Shown in pieces: positions 10,516 through 20,093 of a stretch of DNA of 64,000 nucleotides; within the stretch, counting starts at the first letter, position 1; each line of letters opens with the position of its first letter. Origin of the DNA: Mycolicibacterium tusciae JS617 (GTDB lineage: Bacteria; Actinomycetota; Actinomycetes; Mycobacteriales; Mycobacteriaceae); assembly GCF_000243415.2 (NCBI RefSeq), contig NZ_KI912270.1:2418001-2482000 (forward strand). Reading direction: 5' to 3'. The translations under genes were made by a program, and so were the position numbers. Under the pieces are notes generated by a model. It saw only the letters and a list, made by a program, of their open reading frames with translations, did not search any database and was not told where the DNA came from.

Positions 10516-11118
10516 CTATGCGACCACACCGTGGACCACGATGGCGGTGGTCTGGTCCACCCAATCGTCACCGAATGGCTCCTCGGGCCACAACAGGATC
10601 CGCATCAGGGTGGCCCCGCCGATCACCTCGACGAGCCGGTCGGGGTCGATGTCGGCATGCACCTCGCCGCGCACGACGGCATCGGCCAGTCGGGTGCGCA
10701 CGGCGGCATACGCCCCTGTGAAGCGCCCCATGACGCGGGCGTTGAGCTCGGCATCGGCAACCATGTCCGAGATCAGCCCTGGCAGGGCAGCACGTACCAG
10801 GGGGCTGGTGAACACCGCCCTTGTCGCGTCGATCATCGCGCGGATGTCGGCGGTGATATCGCCCGGCGGTGTCTCGATCGCGGTGGGCGCCGCAGGGAAG
10901 GCGGCTTCGTGCACCAACTCCGCCTTGCTGGACCACCGCCGGTACAACGCCGTCTTGGTGGTGCCCGCTCGCTCGGCAACGGCGGCCATCGTGATGCTGG
11001 AATATCCGATTTCCACTAGGAGTTCGGCGGTCGCGCGCAGAATGGCAGCGTCGATGCGTGGATCCCGGGGCCTCCCGGCGCCCGGGGTCTTGTCAACAAC
11101 CGACGCGTCTGATTTCAT
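10516..11118 (-). CDS. TetR-family regulator
   Basis: A 200-aa TetR-type repressor. After a short basic lead (PGAGRPRDPRID) the HTH reads LLVEIGYSSITMAAVAERAG followed by TTKTALYRRW. The C-terminal domain fits the common TetR_C ligand domain with a dimerisation interface. ATG at 11118 was chosen because it lies just before this lead; the frame is open a further 75 codons upstream but there it overlaps the divergent APH gene. It is divergent from the APH-family gene (46 nt between starts), which it probably regulates together with itself. Confidence 0.88.
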   Translation of the reverse strand: MKSDASVVDKTPGAGRPRDPRIDAAILRATAELLVEIGYSSITMAAVAERAGTTKTALYRRWSSKAELVHEAAFPAAPTAIETPPGDITADIRAMIDATRAVFTSPLVRAALPGLISDMVADAELNARVMGRFTGAYAAVRTRLADAVVRGEVHADIDPDRLVEVIGGATLMRILLWPEEPFGDDWVDQTTAIVVHGVVA

Positions 11119-11125
11119 ATCGCTA

Positions 11126-12297
<1,172 letters not shown>

Positions 12298-12298
<1 letters not shown>

Positions 12299-13410
12299 TG
12301 CTCGGACCCACCGACGAATTCCCCATTCACCAGATACCTCAACCGATCTCGTGGCCAGGGGCGTCAGATCGCAACTTCTATGACCGCTCCTATTTCAACG
12401 CCCACGACCGCACCGGCGACATCTTCTTGATCACCGGTCTCGGCTACTACCCCAACCTCGGGGTCAAGGACGCGTTCTTCCTGGTGCGGCGCGGCGATAC
12501 CCAGACCGCGGTGCATCTGAGTGACGGCATCGACTCCGACCGGCTGAACCAGCACGTGCTGGGCTACCGCGTCGAGGTCACCGAACCCCTGCACAAGCTT
12601 CGGATCATCCTCGAGGAGACCGAGGGCATCGCCGCCGATCTCACCTGGAACGGACTGTTCGATGTGATCCAAGAGCAGCGCCACGTGCTTCGGTCGGGGA
12701 CGCGCGTGACCCTGGACGCACAACGGTTCGCCCAGGTCGGCAGTTGGGCCGGAACGATCTCGATCGACGGTGAGGACATCGCCGTCGACCCTGACGTCTG
12801 GATCGGCAGCCGCGATCGGTCATGGGGTATCCGGCCGATCGGGGAGGCCGAGCCCGCGGGCCGGCCCGCACATCCGCCGTTCGAGGGCATGTGGTGGCTG
12901 TACGTGCCGATGGCGTTCGACGACTTCGCGATCTGCCTGATCATCCAGGAGGAGCCCAACGGTTTCCGCAGCCTCAACGACGTCACGCGAATCTGGCGCG
13001 ACGGGCGAGTGGAACAGATGGGCTGGCCGCGGGTCAAGATCCACTACACGTCGGGCACGCGGATCCCGACCGGCGCGACCATCGACGCCACCGCGCAGGA
13101 CGGCTCCGCCGTGCGCTTTGACGTGGAGTCCAAGCTGCCGGTGCCGATCCACGTCGGCGGCGGCTACGGCGGTGACTCCGACTGGATACACGGCATGTGG
13201 AAGGGCGACAAGTTCACCGAGCGCCTGACCTACGACATGACCGATCCAGCGATCATCGGCCGGGCGGGCTTCGGCGTCATCGACCACGTCGGTCGCGCCG
13301 TGTGCACCGAGAACGGCAAGTCCGTCGAGGGCTGGGGCCTGTTCGAGCACGGTGCGCTCGGGCGGCACGACCCGTCGGGCTTCGCCGACTGGCTCACCGT
13401 CGCCCCGTAG
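12298..13410 (+). CDS. Conserved hypothetical protein, possible lipocalin/AttH-like beta fold
   Basis: A 370-aa soluble protein with no signal peptide or membrane segment. It is rich in Trp, Gly and short beta-strand-like stretches (for example FEGMWWLYVPMAFDDFAICL), with a repeated pattern DRSWGIRP / GRAVCTENGKSVEGWGLFEHG. Such proteins are widespread in mycobacteria next to APH-type kinases and lipid or steroid catabolic genes, and have been placed with AttH/CrtC-like domains; this fold guess is inference. Translationally coupled to the APH gene. The gene appears complete, ending before the IS3-like element begins about 60 nt downstream. Confidence 0.75.
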
Positions 13411-13498
13411 TTGGCGAATCGGGCGCGCAAACCACCCGCTGCCCTCTTTGCCACGCTGGTTGTGAGTCATGTTGACGACCAGAGTGGGGAGTTGGGTT

Positions 13499-13933
13499 GT
13501 GTCGATCAGTCCGGGGTTCACGGCTGCGGAGATTCATGATTTCGTCGTTGAGTATCACTTGCAGCCTTATGGCCAGAAGGAGGCCTGGCGTGCTGCTCAG
13601 GGGGTTTCTGTCCGCCAGTTGAGGCGCTGGGAAGCCACGGTGTTCGCCGGTGATCTCGACCGGGGCCTGATTCCGCGAGAGGGTAGCGGTATGACAGGTC
13701 CCCCTGGGAGACGAGCGGCGTTCGTTCAGGCGAAGACGGCAAAGCAGGAACGCGAGGCGGCCGAACTGGCTGGGTTGCGGGCGCGGGTCCGCGAGCTCGA
13801 GGCGACCAACGAGGCGTTGGGAAAAGCTATCGGGCTCTTGCACGAATTGAACGTGCCAGGGCCCGACTCCACCCCGACGATCCGCAATCTCGACGATTCC
13901 TCGACGCCGAGAACGGACTCGTCGCCGAGCTGA
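13499..13933 (+). CDS. IS3-like transposase OrfA (HTH plus leucine-zipper)
   Basis: 144 aa from GTG 13499, preceded by a GGGGAG ribosome-binding sequence; the ATG at 13469 would fall inside the terminal repeat. The N-terminal half looks like the helix-turn-helix of IS3 OrfA (KEAWRAAQGVSVRQLRRWE) and the C-terminal part is a coiled coil (ELAGLRARVRELEATNEALGK), the leucine zipper used for multimerisation. Its reading frame overlaps an uninterrupted extension of the orfB frame by about 110 nt, as expected for programmed -1 frameshifting at 13819-13825. Confidence 0.8.
   Translation: MSISPGFTAAEIHDFVVEYHLQPYGQKEAWRAAQGVSVRQLRRWEATVFAGDLDRGLIPREGSGMTGPPGRRAAFVQAKTAKQEREAAELAGLRARVRELEATNEALGKAIGLLHELNVPGPDSTPTIRNLDDSSTPRTDSSPS
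13819..13825 (+). other. Candidate -1 ribosomal frameshift heptamer GGGAAAA
   Basis: In the OrfA frame the bases read ttG GGA AAA, an exact X XXY YYZ slippery heptamer, at the end of the leucine zipper. Slipping back one base enters the orfB frame, which is free of stops from here to 14934 and would give an OrfAB fusion of about 478 aa, the normal size of an IS3-family transposase. Confidence 0.55.
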
Positions 13934-13968
13934 CCGCGGCGACCGGTTCGCAACGGCAAGCGCTGGCG

Positions 13969-14934
13969 ATGATCGATCTGTCGCGCTCGAGCTGGCACTA
14001 CCGATCGCACCCGCGCCCGCGCGTGGCCGACCCGGTGCCGCACAAGGATCGGGCCTACCCCTCGCGTATCGGCGTCTCCGACCGTGCGGCGATCGCCGAA
14101 CATATCCTCGCCGGCTGGCTGACGGGGATGTCGGTGGATCAGTCCTTCGCCGAGATGTGGGATGCCGGTGTGGTGTTGGCGTCGCGGCGGTCGTGGTGGC
14201 GCATCGCGGCCGCGATCGAGGATCAAAGTGCGCGGCCGGTCGCGCCGACCCGTTCGAATAACAAGGCGCCACGGTCGGCGCCGGTGCTCAAAGCGACCGG
14301 ACCGCAACAGATCTGGAGTTGGGATATCACCGACTTGCGGAGCCCGTGGCGTGGTGTGGCGTTCAAGGCGTACTCGATCATCGACATCTACTCCCGCAAG
14401 ATCGTGGGCTGGCGGGTCGAGGAACGCGAGTGCGACGACATGGCCGTGGAGATGTTCGAGACCGCGTTCACCGAACACGGACCACCCTTGGTGGTGCACG
14501 CCGATTCCGGGCCGGCGATGCGCTCCACCGTGCTCAAGGACCTCCTCGCCGATCTCGGAATCGGCCGGACCCACAACCGGCCCCACGTCAGCAACGACAA
14601 CCCGTACTCCGAATCGGAGTTCCGCACGATGAAGTACCGACCGAACTACCCGGGCGTCTTCGACGATCTCGACGCCGCCCGCGCCTGGGTGAGCGCCTAC
14701 GTGCCTTGGTACAACCACCACCACCGCCACAGCGGCATCGCGCTGTTCACTCCGGACGAGGTTCACAGCGGAACGTGGACGCGGCAATGGGATCGCCGCG
14801 ACCACGCCCTACAGGCCTACTACGACGCCCACCCCGAACGCTTCCGCAACCGTCCACACACCAACAGTCCCAGCCCCGTCGTCGGCATCAACCTCCCCGC
14901 CGAAACCGACCCCAACCGACTCCACGCAGCTTGA
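13969..14934 (+). CDS. IS3-like transposase OrfB (DDE integrase core)
   Basis: Retroviral-integrase-like catalytic part, 321 aa from the first ATG of the frame, but the productive form is probably the OrfAB fusion entered by frameshift near 13825. Catalytic triad candidates: Asp in WSWDITDL, Asp in VVHADSGPAM, and Glu in NPYSESEFRTMKYRP, about 35 residues after the second Asp. The C-terminal YNHHHRHSGIALFTP block is typical of the rve domain. No internal stops, so the element may still be active. Confidence 0.85.
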   Translation: MIDLSRSSWHYRSHPRPRVADPVPHKDRAYPSRIGVSDRAAIAEHILAGWLTGMSVDQSFAEMWDAGVVLASRRSWWRIAAAIEDQSARPVAPTRSNNKAPRSAPVLKATGPQQIWSWDITDLRSPWRGVAFKAYSIIDIYSRKIVGWRVEERECDDMAVEMFETAFTEHGPPLVVHADSGPAMRSTVLKDLLADLGIGRTHNRPHVSNDNPYSESEFRTMKYRPNYPGVFDDLDAARAWVSAYVPWYNHHHRHSGIALFTPDEVHSGTWTRQWDRRDHALQAYYDAHPERFRNRPHTNSPSPVVGINLPAETDPNRLHAA

Positions 14935-14953
14935 CAACGCCCGCTGCGGTCGA

Positions 14954-15325
14954 TCAGCGCGCCGAAATCGCAAAGAGGGCGGCGGCGGCGAGCGCTTCGA
15001 CCAGGCAGTAGAACCAGTTGGGATAGAACGCCGTCCGTTCGTCGAGCACCGCGGACACCAACCGGCCGATCGCCATCCCCGCCAGCGCGGCGCCGACGGC
15101 GATCAAGATTCCCGTCCGCACGTCACCGCCTGCGACCGCCGCGTAACCCAGCACGCCAGCGATCGCGAGCCCGAACCCGCCGTACACCGCGCGGACCTCC
15201 GAACGCGCCGCCGCTGAACCAAGAGTGATGCCGAACGGGCGGATGATCGCTGCGGGGGCCGCGAGCGCGTAGCAGCCCATCCCCGCGAAAAACACGCCGA
15301 TAACGGCGATGACCGCGATCGTCAC
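14954..15325 (-). CDS. Small four-helix membrane protein (DUF4345-like)
   Basis: A 123-aa protein with four predicted transmembrane helices (starting IAVIAVIGVFFAGMGCYAL). The central signature ARSEVRAVYGGFGLAIAG matches the DUF4345 family, whose function is unknown. Divergent from the AraC-type regulator 35 nt away, which may control it. Its 3' end lies 15 nt from the right end of the IS3-like element and seems intact. Confidence 0.8.
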   Translation of the reverse strand: MTIAVIAVIGVFFAGMGCYALAAPAAIIRPFGITLGSAAARSEVRAVYGGFGLAIAGVLGYAAVAGGDVRTGILIAVGAALAGMAIGRLVSAVLDERTAFYPNWFYCLVEALAAAALFAISAR

Positions 15326-15360
15326 GGTAGCCTCCTGTGCGGTTGACGTAGGAGATCAGC

Positions 15361-16122
15361 ATGAAGCCAGGACCGGTGGCGGCGCTTCCACAAACCTGCT
15401 CCCCGACGGTCTGGCTATGGCCGGGCCAGGCGCTGTACGCCGGCCCGAGCCTCAATCTGGAGCCGCATTCGGGTTCGGTGTGGTGCTTTGCCATCGGCGT
15501 CGACGGACCGTTGGCGGTGACGACCCCCGACGGCGCCATCTCCGAAGCGACGAGCCTGCTCATTCCGCCACGGCTGACCCACCACCTCACCTGCCTCGGC
15601 CGCGGACTGGTGTCCTGCTACCTGGAGCCGACATCGGTTCGAGCCGAATCCTGTCGGAGCGCGATGACGGAGTGGCGCGGGGAAATAGGAGTGACTCACA
15701 CGGCAGAGCCGCAGCTGATGTTCGCACCGGCCAACAACGACAGTGCCCGCCGATGGCTCGATCTCGCCGCGCCCACCGCACGGCGCGCCATCGATCCGCG
15801 CATCGCCGCCGCGGCGCATCGGATCCGCACGGACCCGGCGACGGCGGTGTCGTCGCAAGAACTCGCCACCGAGGCCGGATTGTCGGAGTCGCGATTTCTG
15901 CATCTGTTCCGGGACGAACTCGAAACGAGCCTGCGGCGCTATCGGATATGGGTACGGCTCGTGCACGCAGGCACCGCGATCGCCGGCGGCGCCAACCTGA
16001 CCGAGGCCGCGATGAAGTCCGGCTTCGCGAGTCCGTCGCACCTCGCCGACCGGTTCAAGTCGACCTTCGGGCTCTCGGCTAGCCGACTGCTTCAGACTGG
16101 GCTTGCGGTGCGGACGCCGTAG
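15361..16122 (+). CDS. AraC-family transcriptional regulator
   Basis: 253 aa. The N-terminal half is a cupin-like sensor domain (SGSVWCFAIGVDGPLAVTT...LLIPPRLTHHL) and the C-terminal 100 residues are the AraC double HTH: AVSSQELATEAGLSESRFLH then NLTEAAMKSGFASPSHLADR with RFKSTFGLS. Divergent to the DUF4345 gene, its most likely target. Its 3' end overlaps the convergent EthA-like gene by 44 nt, so the two transcripts are antisense at their ends. Confidence 0.88.
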   Translation: MKPGPVAALPQTCSPTVWLWPGQALYAGPSLNLEPHSGSVWCFAIGVDGPLAVTTPDGAISEATSLLIPPRLTHHLTCLGRGLVSCYLEPTSVRAESCRSAMTEWRGEIGVTHTAEPQLMFAPANNDSARRWLDLAAPTARRAIDPRIAAAAHRIRTDPATAVSSQELATEAGLSESRFLHLFRDELETSLRRYRIWVRLVHAGTAIAGGANLTEAAMKSGFASPSHLADRFKSTFGLSASRLLQTGLAVRTP

Positions 16123-17566
16123 TAGCGCGGCCGAACACCATCGACTCCTCGATGTCCTCGAACCGTTTGCCGATCGCGTCCCGCAGATAGTTGTGCGTCA
16201 CCTCCCACGGCCTCCGGACGCCCGACTTCGGCAGCACATTCGGTGCGCGCAGCACGTAGCCCGACTGGAGGTTGAACACGGGCTGTTCGGCCATGTGAAC
16301 GTCACCGAGATGCGGGTAGGCGTGGGTGTAGCCGTGGGAATCCATGTAGGACAACAGCTTCGCGACCGAGCGCGCCGTCATGTCGGCGCCCAGCGTCCAC
16401 GACGCGTTCGAGTAACCGAAGCACCATGCCGCGTTGGGCACATCTTCGAGAAGGTGTCGCCGGAAGGCGAACCGCTCGTTCGGTTTGATCTCCTCACCAT
16501 CGATGCGGATCTCAACTCCACCGAGGGCCTGCAATTGAATACCGGTCGCGGTGATGATCACGTCGGCGTCGAGGTGTCTGCCCGACTTCAACACGATGCC
16601 GGTGGCGTCCACGTGGTCGATGTGGTCGGTCACGATGTCGACGTCATCTCTGCCCACCGCCTTGCAGAAATCACTGTCGAGGATGAAGCACATCCGCTGA
16701 TCCCACGGGTTGTACGGCGGCGTGAAGTGGGTGTCGATGTCGTATCCCGCTGGCAGGTTCTTTTCGGCTCCAGCGCGGAGCAGACGCTTGCTGAAGCCTG
16801 GTGCCCGGCGGGAGACCAGCCAGAGCACGGCACCGAACAGCGAAAGGGCCACACGAGCCGCCGCATGAGATGCTCTGCGCGGCAGTATCTTCCGTATGCC
16901 GTTGATCACCGGTTGCACCCGCTGTACCGAGAACAGATACGACGGTGTGCGCTGCAGCATCGTCACATGCCCGGCCGTCTTGGCCAGCGACGGAATCATG
17001 CTGACCGCGGTCGCACCACTGCCGATGACGACCAGTCGCTTTCCCGCGTAGTCGAATCCGTCCGGCCAGTGCTGCGGATGCACCACGTCGCCCGCGAAGT
17101 CCTCGATGCCAGGGAACGGCGGCGAGTACGGCTCGTCGTAGTTGTAGTAACCACTGGCGAAGAACAGGAACCGCGCGCTGTAGGTCCTGAGCTCGCCGTC
17201 CTGTTCGGCCTGAACGGTCCAGGTGTCGGTGGCCGAATCCCAGTCGGCGGCGATGACACGGGTGCTGAACCGGATGTGGGAGTCGATGCCGTGCTTGCGC
17301 GCCGCGTCTGCCATGTACTGCCAGATGTCGGCTCCGTCGGCGATCATCTCCTTACGCGTCCACGGCTCCCACGGAAAGCTCAGCGTGAAGATGTCGCTGT
17401 CTGACCGAATACCCGGGTACTGGAAAAGATCCCACGTGCCGCCGAGGCGCTCACGCCGCTCCAGGATCGTGTAGCTCACGTTCGGGTTCTGCTCGCGAAT
17501 GCGATAGGCCGCACCGATGCCGGAGAAGCCCGCTCCGATGATCAGCACGTCGCTGTAGTCGGTCAT
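16079..17566 (-). CDS. EthA-like Baeyer-Villiger monooxygenase (copy 1)
   Basis: 495-aa class B flavoprotein using FAD and NADPH to insert oxygen next to a ketone. Motifs: FAD Rossmann IIGAGFSGIGAAYRI, the Baeyer-Villiger fingerprint FAGDVVHPQHWPD (about 153-165), and NADPH Rossmann VVIGSGATAVSMIP. The overall pattern (GGTWDLFQYPGIRSDSD, NPWDQR, NASWTL) is very close to mycobacterial EthA and MymA. Substrate unknown. Forms a tandem pair with the next upstream gene (9 nt gap), likely one transcription unit. Confidence 0.9.
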   Translation of the reverse strand: MTDYSDVLIIGAGFSGIGAAYRIREQNPNVSYTILERRERLGGTWDLFQYPGIRSDSDIFTLSFPWEPWTRKEMIADGADIWQYMADAARKHGIDSHIRFSTRVIAADWDSATDTWTVQAEQDGELRTYSARFLFFASGYYNYDEPYSPPFPGIEDFAGDVVHPQHWPDGFDYAGKRLVVIGSGATAVSMIPSLAKTAGHVTMLQRTPSYLFSVQRVQPVINGIRKILPRRASHAAARVALSLFGAVLWLVSRRAPGFSKRLLRAGAEKNLPAGYDIDTHFTPPYNPWDQRMCFILDSDFCKAVGRDDVDIVTDHIDHVDATGIVLKSGRHLDADVIITATGIQLQALGGVEIRIDGEEIKPNERFAFRRHLLEDVPNAAWCFGYSNASWTLGADMTARSVAKLLSYMDSHGYTHAYPHLGDVHMAEQPVFNLQSGYVLRAPNVLPKSGVRRPWEVTHNYLRDAIGKRFEDIEESMVFGRATTASAPQAQSEAVG

Positions 17567-17575
17567 GAGAACCTC

Positions 17576-19060
17576 CTAGGCGGACTTCACCGCTCTGTCG
17601 TGCGCTCGGCCGAACACCATTGACTCCTCGATACGGTCGAATCGGTGGTCGATGACGTCGAGCACATAGTTGTGGCGCACGTTCCAAGGCCGATGGGTAC
17701 CGGACTTGGGCAGCACATGTCCGGACCGCTGGACGTAGCCGGCGTTGATGTTCCACGCTGGTTTCTCGGGCATCGGCTTGTCACCCAGGTGCGGGTAGGC
17801 GTGCGTGTAGCCGTGAGCGTCCATGTACGCCAAGAGCTTCGCCACCGAACGGGCGGTGAGGTCGACGCGCAGTGTCCACGAGGCGTTGATGTAGCCGACG
17901 CTCCACGCGGCGTTCGGAATGTCCTCGAGCATGTGCTCCTTGTAGACGAACCGGTCCTGCGGCTTGACCTCCGCGCCGTCGACACTCAACGCGATGCCGC
18001 CGAGAGCCTGCAACTGAATTCCGGTGGCGGTGATGATCACGTCGGCGTCGATGCGCTCCCCCGAGCGCAGCGCGATCCCGGTGGCATCGATGTGGTCGAT
18101 CTGGTCGGTGACCACGTCGAGGCGCCCTTCGGCGATCGTCTCGTAGAAGTCGTTGTCGAGAATCGCGCACAGCCGCTGATCCCACGGGTCGTAACTCGGT
18201 TTGAAGTGCACGTCGACTGGATAACCGTTCGGCAGTTGACGTTTCGCGTTGCTGCGCACAAAGGCCCGGCTGAGCCGCGGCGCCGTGCGGGCAAAGCCGT
18301 AGACCAACACCGTGAACAAGGTGTTGTACAGGCGGGCCGCGTAATAGCCGAGTCGCCCCGGCAGCAGCTTGCGGAGCAATTGCACGGCGGGGTTGATGCG
18401 CGGCGTCGACAGGATGTACGTCGGCGAGCGCTGCAGCATGGTCACGTGCCCGGCCTTCTCGGTCAACGTCGGGATCATGCTGACGGCGGTGGCACCGCTG
18501 CCGACCACCACGAGCTTGCGGCCGGTGTAGTCCAACGATTCGGGCCAGTGCTGCGGGTGGACCACATCGCCCGAGAACTGCTCGAGTCCCGGGAAGTCCG
18601 GCCGGTAAGGCTCGTCGTAGTTGTAATAGCCGGTGCCGAAGAACAAGAAGCGGCAACGGTAAGTCTGCGATTCGCCGTCGTGCTCGGTCGTGACGGTCCA
18701 GGTATCGGTCGTCGAGTCCCAATCGGCCGACTGAACCCGGGTGTTGAACCGGATGTGGGAGTCGATGCCATGCTTACGGGCGGTCTGGGTGAGGTATTCG
18801 CGGATGTCGTCGCCATCGGCGACGTTCTCGGGCCGGGTCCACGGCTCGAACGGATAGCTCAGGGTGAAGATGTCACTGTCGGATCGGATGCCCGGATACC
18901 GATTCAGGTCCCAGGTCCCGCCGATGCGGGCCCGACGTTCCAGCACTGCGTAGCTCAGGTTCGGGTTCTTCTCACGGATCCGATACGCGGCGCCGATCCC
19001 GGAAATCCCCGCGCCGATGATCAACACATCGAAGTAGTCGTCCGAGCGCTCCACCCGCAA
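17576..19060 (-). CDS. EthA-like Baeyer-Villiger monooxygenase (copy 2)
   Basis: 494-aa paralogue of the downstream gene with collinear motifs: IIGAGISGIGAAYRI, FSGDVVHPQHWPE and VVVGSGATAVSMIP. The two proteins share long blocks (YYNYDEPY, HVTMLQR, ADVIITATGIQLQALGG), so this is a tandem duplication that has diverged. ATG-equivalent start is at 19060 (GTG-type codon, reading VERSDDYFDVLIIG when started a few residues in); the start could be within the first ten codons. Being first in the pair it probably carries the promoter. Confidence 0.88.
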   Translation of the reverse strand: MRVERSDDYFDVLIIGAGISGIGAAYRIREKNPNLSYAVLERRARIGGTWDLNRYPGIRSDSDIFTLSYPFEPWTRPENVADGDDIREYLTQTARKHGIDSHIRFNTRVQSADWDSTTDTWTVTTEHDGESQTYRCRFLFFGTGYYNYDEPYRPDFPGLEQFSGDVVHPQHWPESLDYTGRKLVVVGSGATAVSMIPTLTEKAGHVTMLQRSPTYILSTPRINPAVQLLRKLLPGRLGYYAARLYNTLFTVLVYGFARTAPRLSRAFVRSNAKRQLPNGYPVDVHFKPSYDPWDQRLCAILDNDFYETIAEGRLDVVTDQIDHIDATGIALRSGERIDADVIITATGIQLQALGGIALSVDGAEVKPQDRFVYKEHMLEDIPNAAWSVGYINASWTLRVDLTARSVAKLLAYMDAHGYTHAYPHLGDKPMPEKPAWNINAGYVQRSGHVLPKSGTHRPWNVRHNYVLDVIDHRFDRIEESMVFGRAHDRAVKSA

Positions 19061-19093
19061 CCTCCTTTGGTTCGGCTGGTACCACGATATGGG

Positions 19094-20074
19094 TCAGGAC
19101 CTCAGCGCGTCCACGATCGACGCCAATGACTCCACCGCGATCGGTCCCGGCTGGTAGAGACAGATTTGTTCGGCCACCCCGGCGACCCGGTCACGGACGT
19201 GAGCGGCAACGTCGGCCGGACTGCCGCAGGCCGCGATGGTGTGCAGCACGTCGTCGTCGATGAGCCCGGCCATGTCCTCCCAACGCCCTTGTTTCGACAA
19301 CGCGTTCAACTCGGGCTGCATGTCACCCCAGCCGTGCACATCCAGCACGGGCCGGTAAGCGGGCGTCGACCCGTAGAACGCCAGCAGGCGCCGGGCCGCG
19401 GAGTGGTCTTCTCCCACGGAGACGATGATCTCCGGCACGACCTCGAGATCCGAGGCATCACGGCCCGCCGCGGCCAGCCCCTTGCGCACATTGGGCATGG
19501 TCACCTCGTGCAGGAAGCGTTTCGACCCGAACGGCATGACCAGCAGGCCATCGGCGACCTCGGCGGTCGCGCGGGTCAGCAGCGGCCCGAGCGCCCCGAG
19601 GTAGATCGGGGGCGGGCCGAACGGATTGGGGCCCGGGTTGAAAGTCGGTGTCATCAGCGTGTGCCGGTAGTACTCGCCGCGGAAATCCAGGCGTTCGCCG
19701 TCATTCCATGCAGCGAAGATCGCGCGCAGCGCCCCGACCAACTCCTTCATCCGTGCGACCGGCTTGTCGAAGGCGACGCCGTAGCGCTTCTCGATCTGGG
19801 CGCGCACCTGCGTGCCGAGGCCCAGCGTGAAGCGCCCCTGCGCCAGCAGCTGCATGTCGTTGGCCTGATGCGCGAGCTGAACGGGGTTGCGTGGGAACGC
19901 GATTGCCACGTTGGTCATCAGGTCCAGACCCCCGACGGTCGACGCGACCATCAGCGGGGCGAACACGTCATGCGGCCCCTCGAACGTGAATACGCCGGTG
20001 GCACCCGCTTCGCGCAGCGCGTGCGTGCGTTCGATCGCATCCGTCGGGCCGAACAACGCTGTCATGACCTTCAC
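19094..20074 (-). CDS. LLM-class F420-dependent oxidoreductase
   Basis: 326-aa luciferase-like (TIM-barrel) enzyme of the mycobacterial F420-dependent type. Supporting stretches: VASTVGGLDLMTNVAIAFPR, GRFTLGLGTQVRAQIEKRYG, and PPPIYLGALGPLLTRATAEVADG. Start GTG at 20074 (reading VKVMTALFG) gives a standard N-terminus; ATG at 20065 is a close alternative. Only 19 nt separate it from the divergent amine oxidase start, so promoters must lie inside the coding regions or overlap. Substrate unknown. Confidence 0.87.
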   Translation of the reverse strand: MKVMTALFGPTDAIERTHALREAGATGVFTFEGPHDVFAPLMVASTVGGLDLMTNVAIAFPRNPVQLAHQANDMQLLAQGRFTLGLGTQVRAQIEKRYGVAFDKPVARMKELVGALRAIFAAWNDGERLDFRGEYYRHTLMTPTFNPGPNPFGPPPIYLGALGPLLTRATAEVADGLLVMPFGSKRFLHEVTMPNVRKGLAAAGRDASDLEVVPEIIVSVGEDHSAARRLLAFYGSTPAYRPVLDVHGWGDMQPELNALSKQGRWEDMAGLIDDDVLHTIAACGSPADVAAHVRDRVAGVAEQICLYQPGPIAVESLASIVDALRS

Positions 20075-20093
20075 AGCGTGAGAGCCTAGTGGC

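Larger units (their letters stand above)
13471..14938 (+). mobile_element. IS3-like insertion sequence (about 1.47 kb)
   Basis: Contains orfA and orfB of an IS3-type transposase in different frames. Candidate ends are imperfect inverted repeats: GTTGACGACCAGAGTGG at 13471-13487 against the reverse complement of 14922-14938, 12 of 17 identical and both with the GTTG outer end. No convincing target duplication is seen next to these ends, so the exact boundaries are provisional. It sits between two convergent host genes and disrupts neither. Confidence 0.75.
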
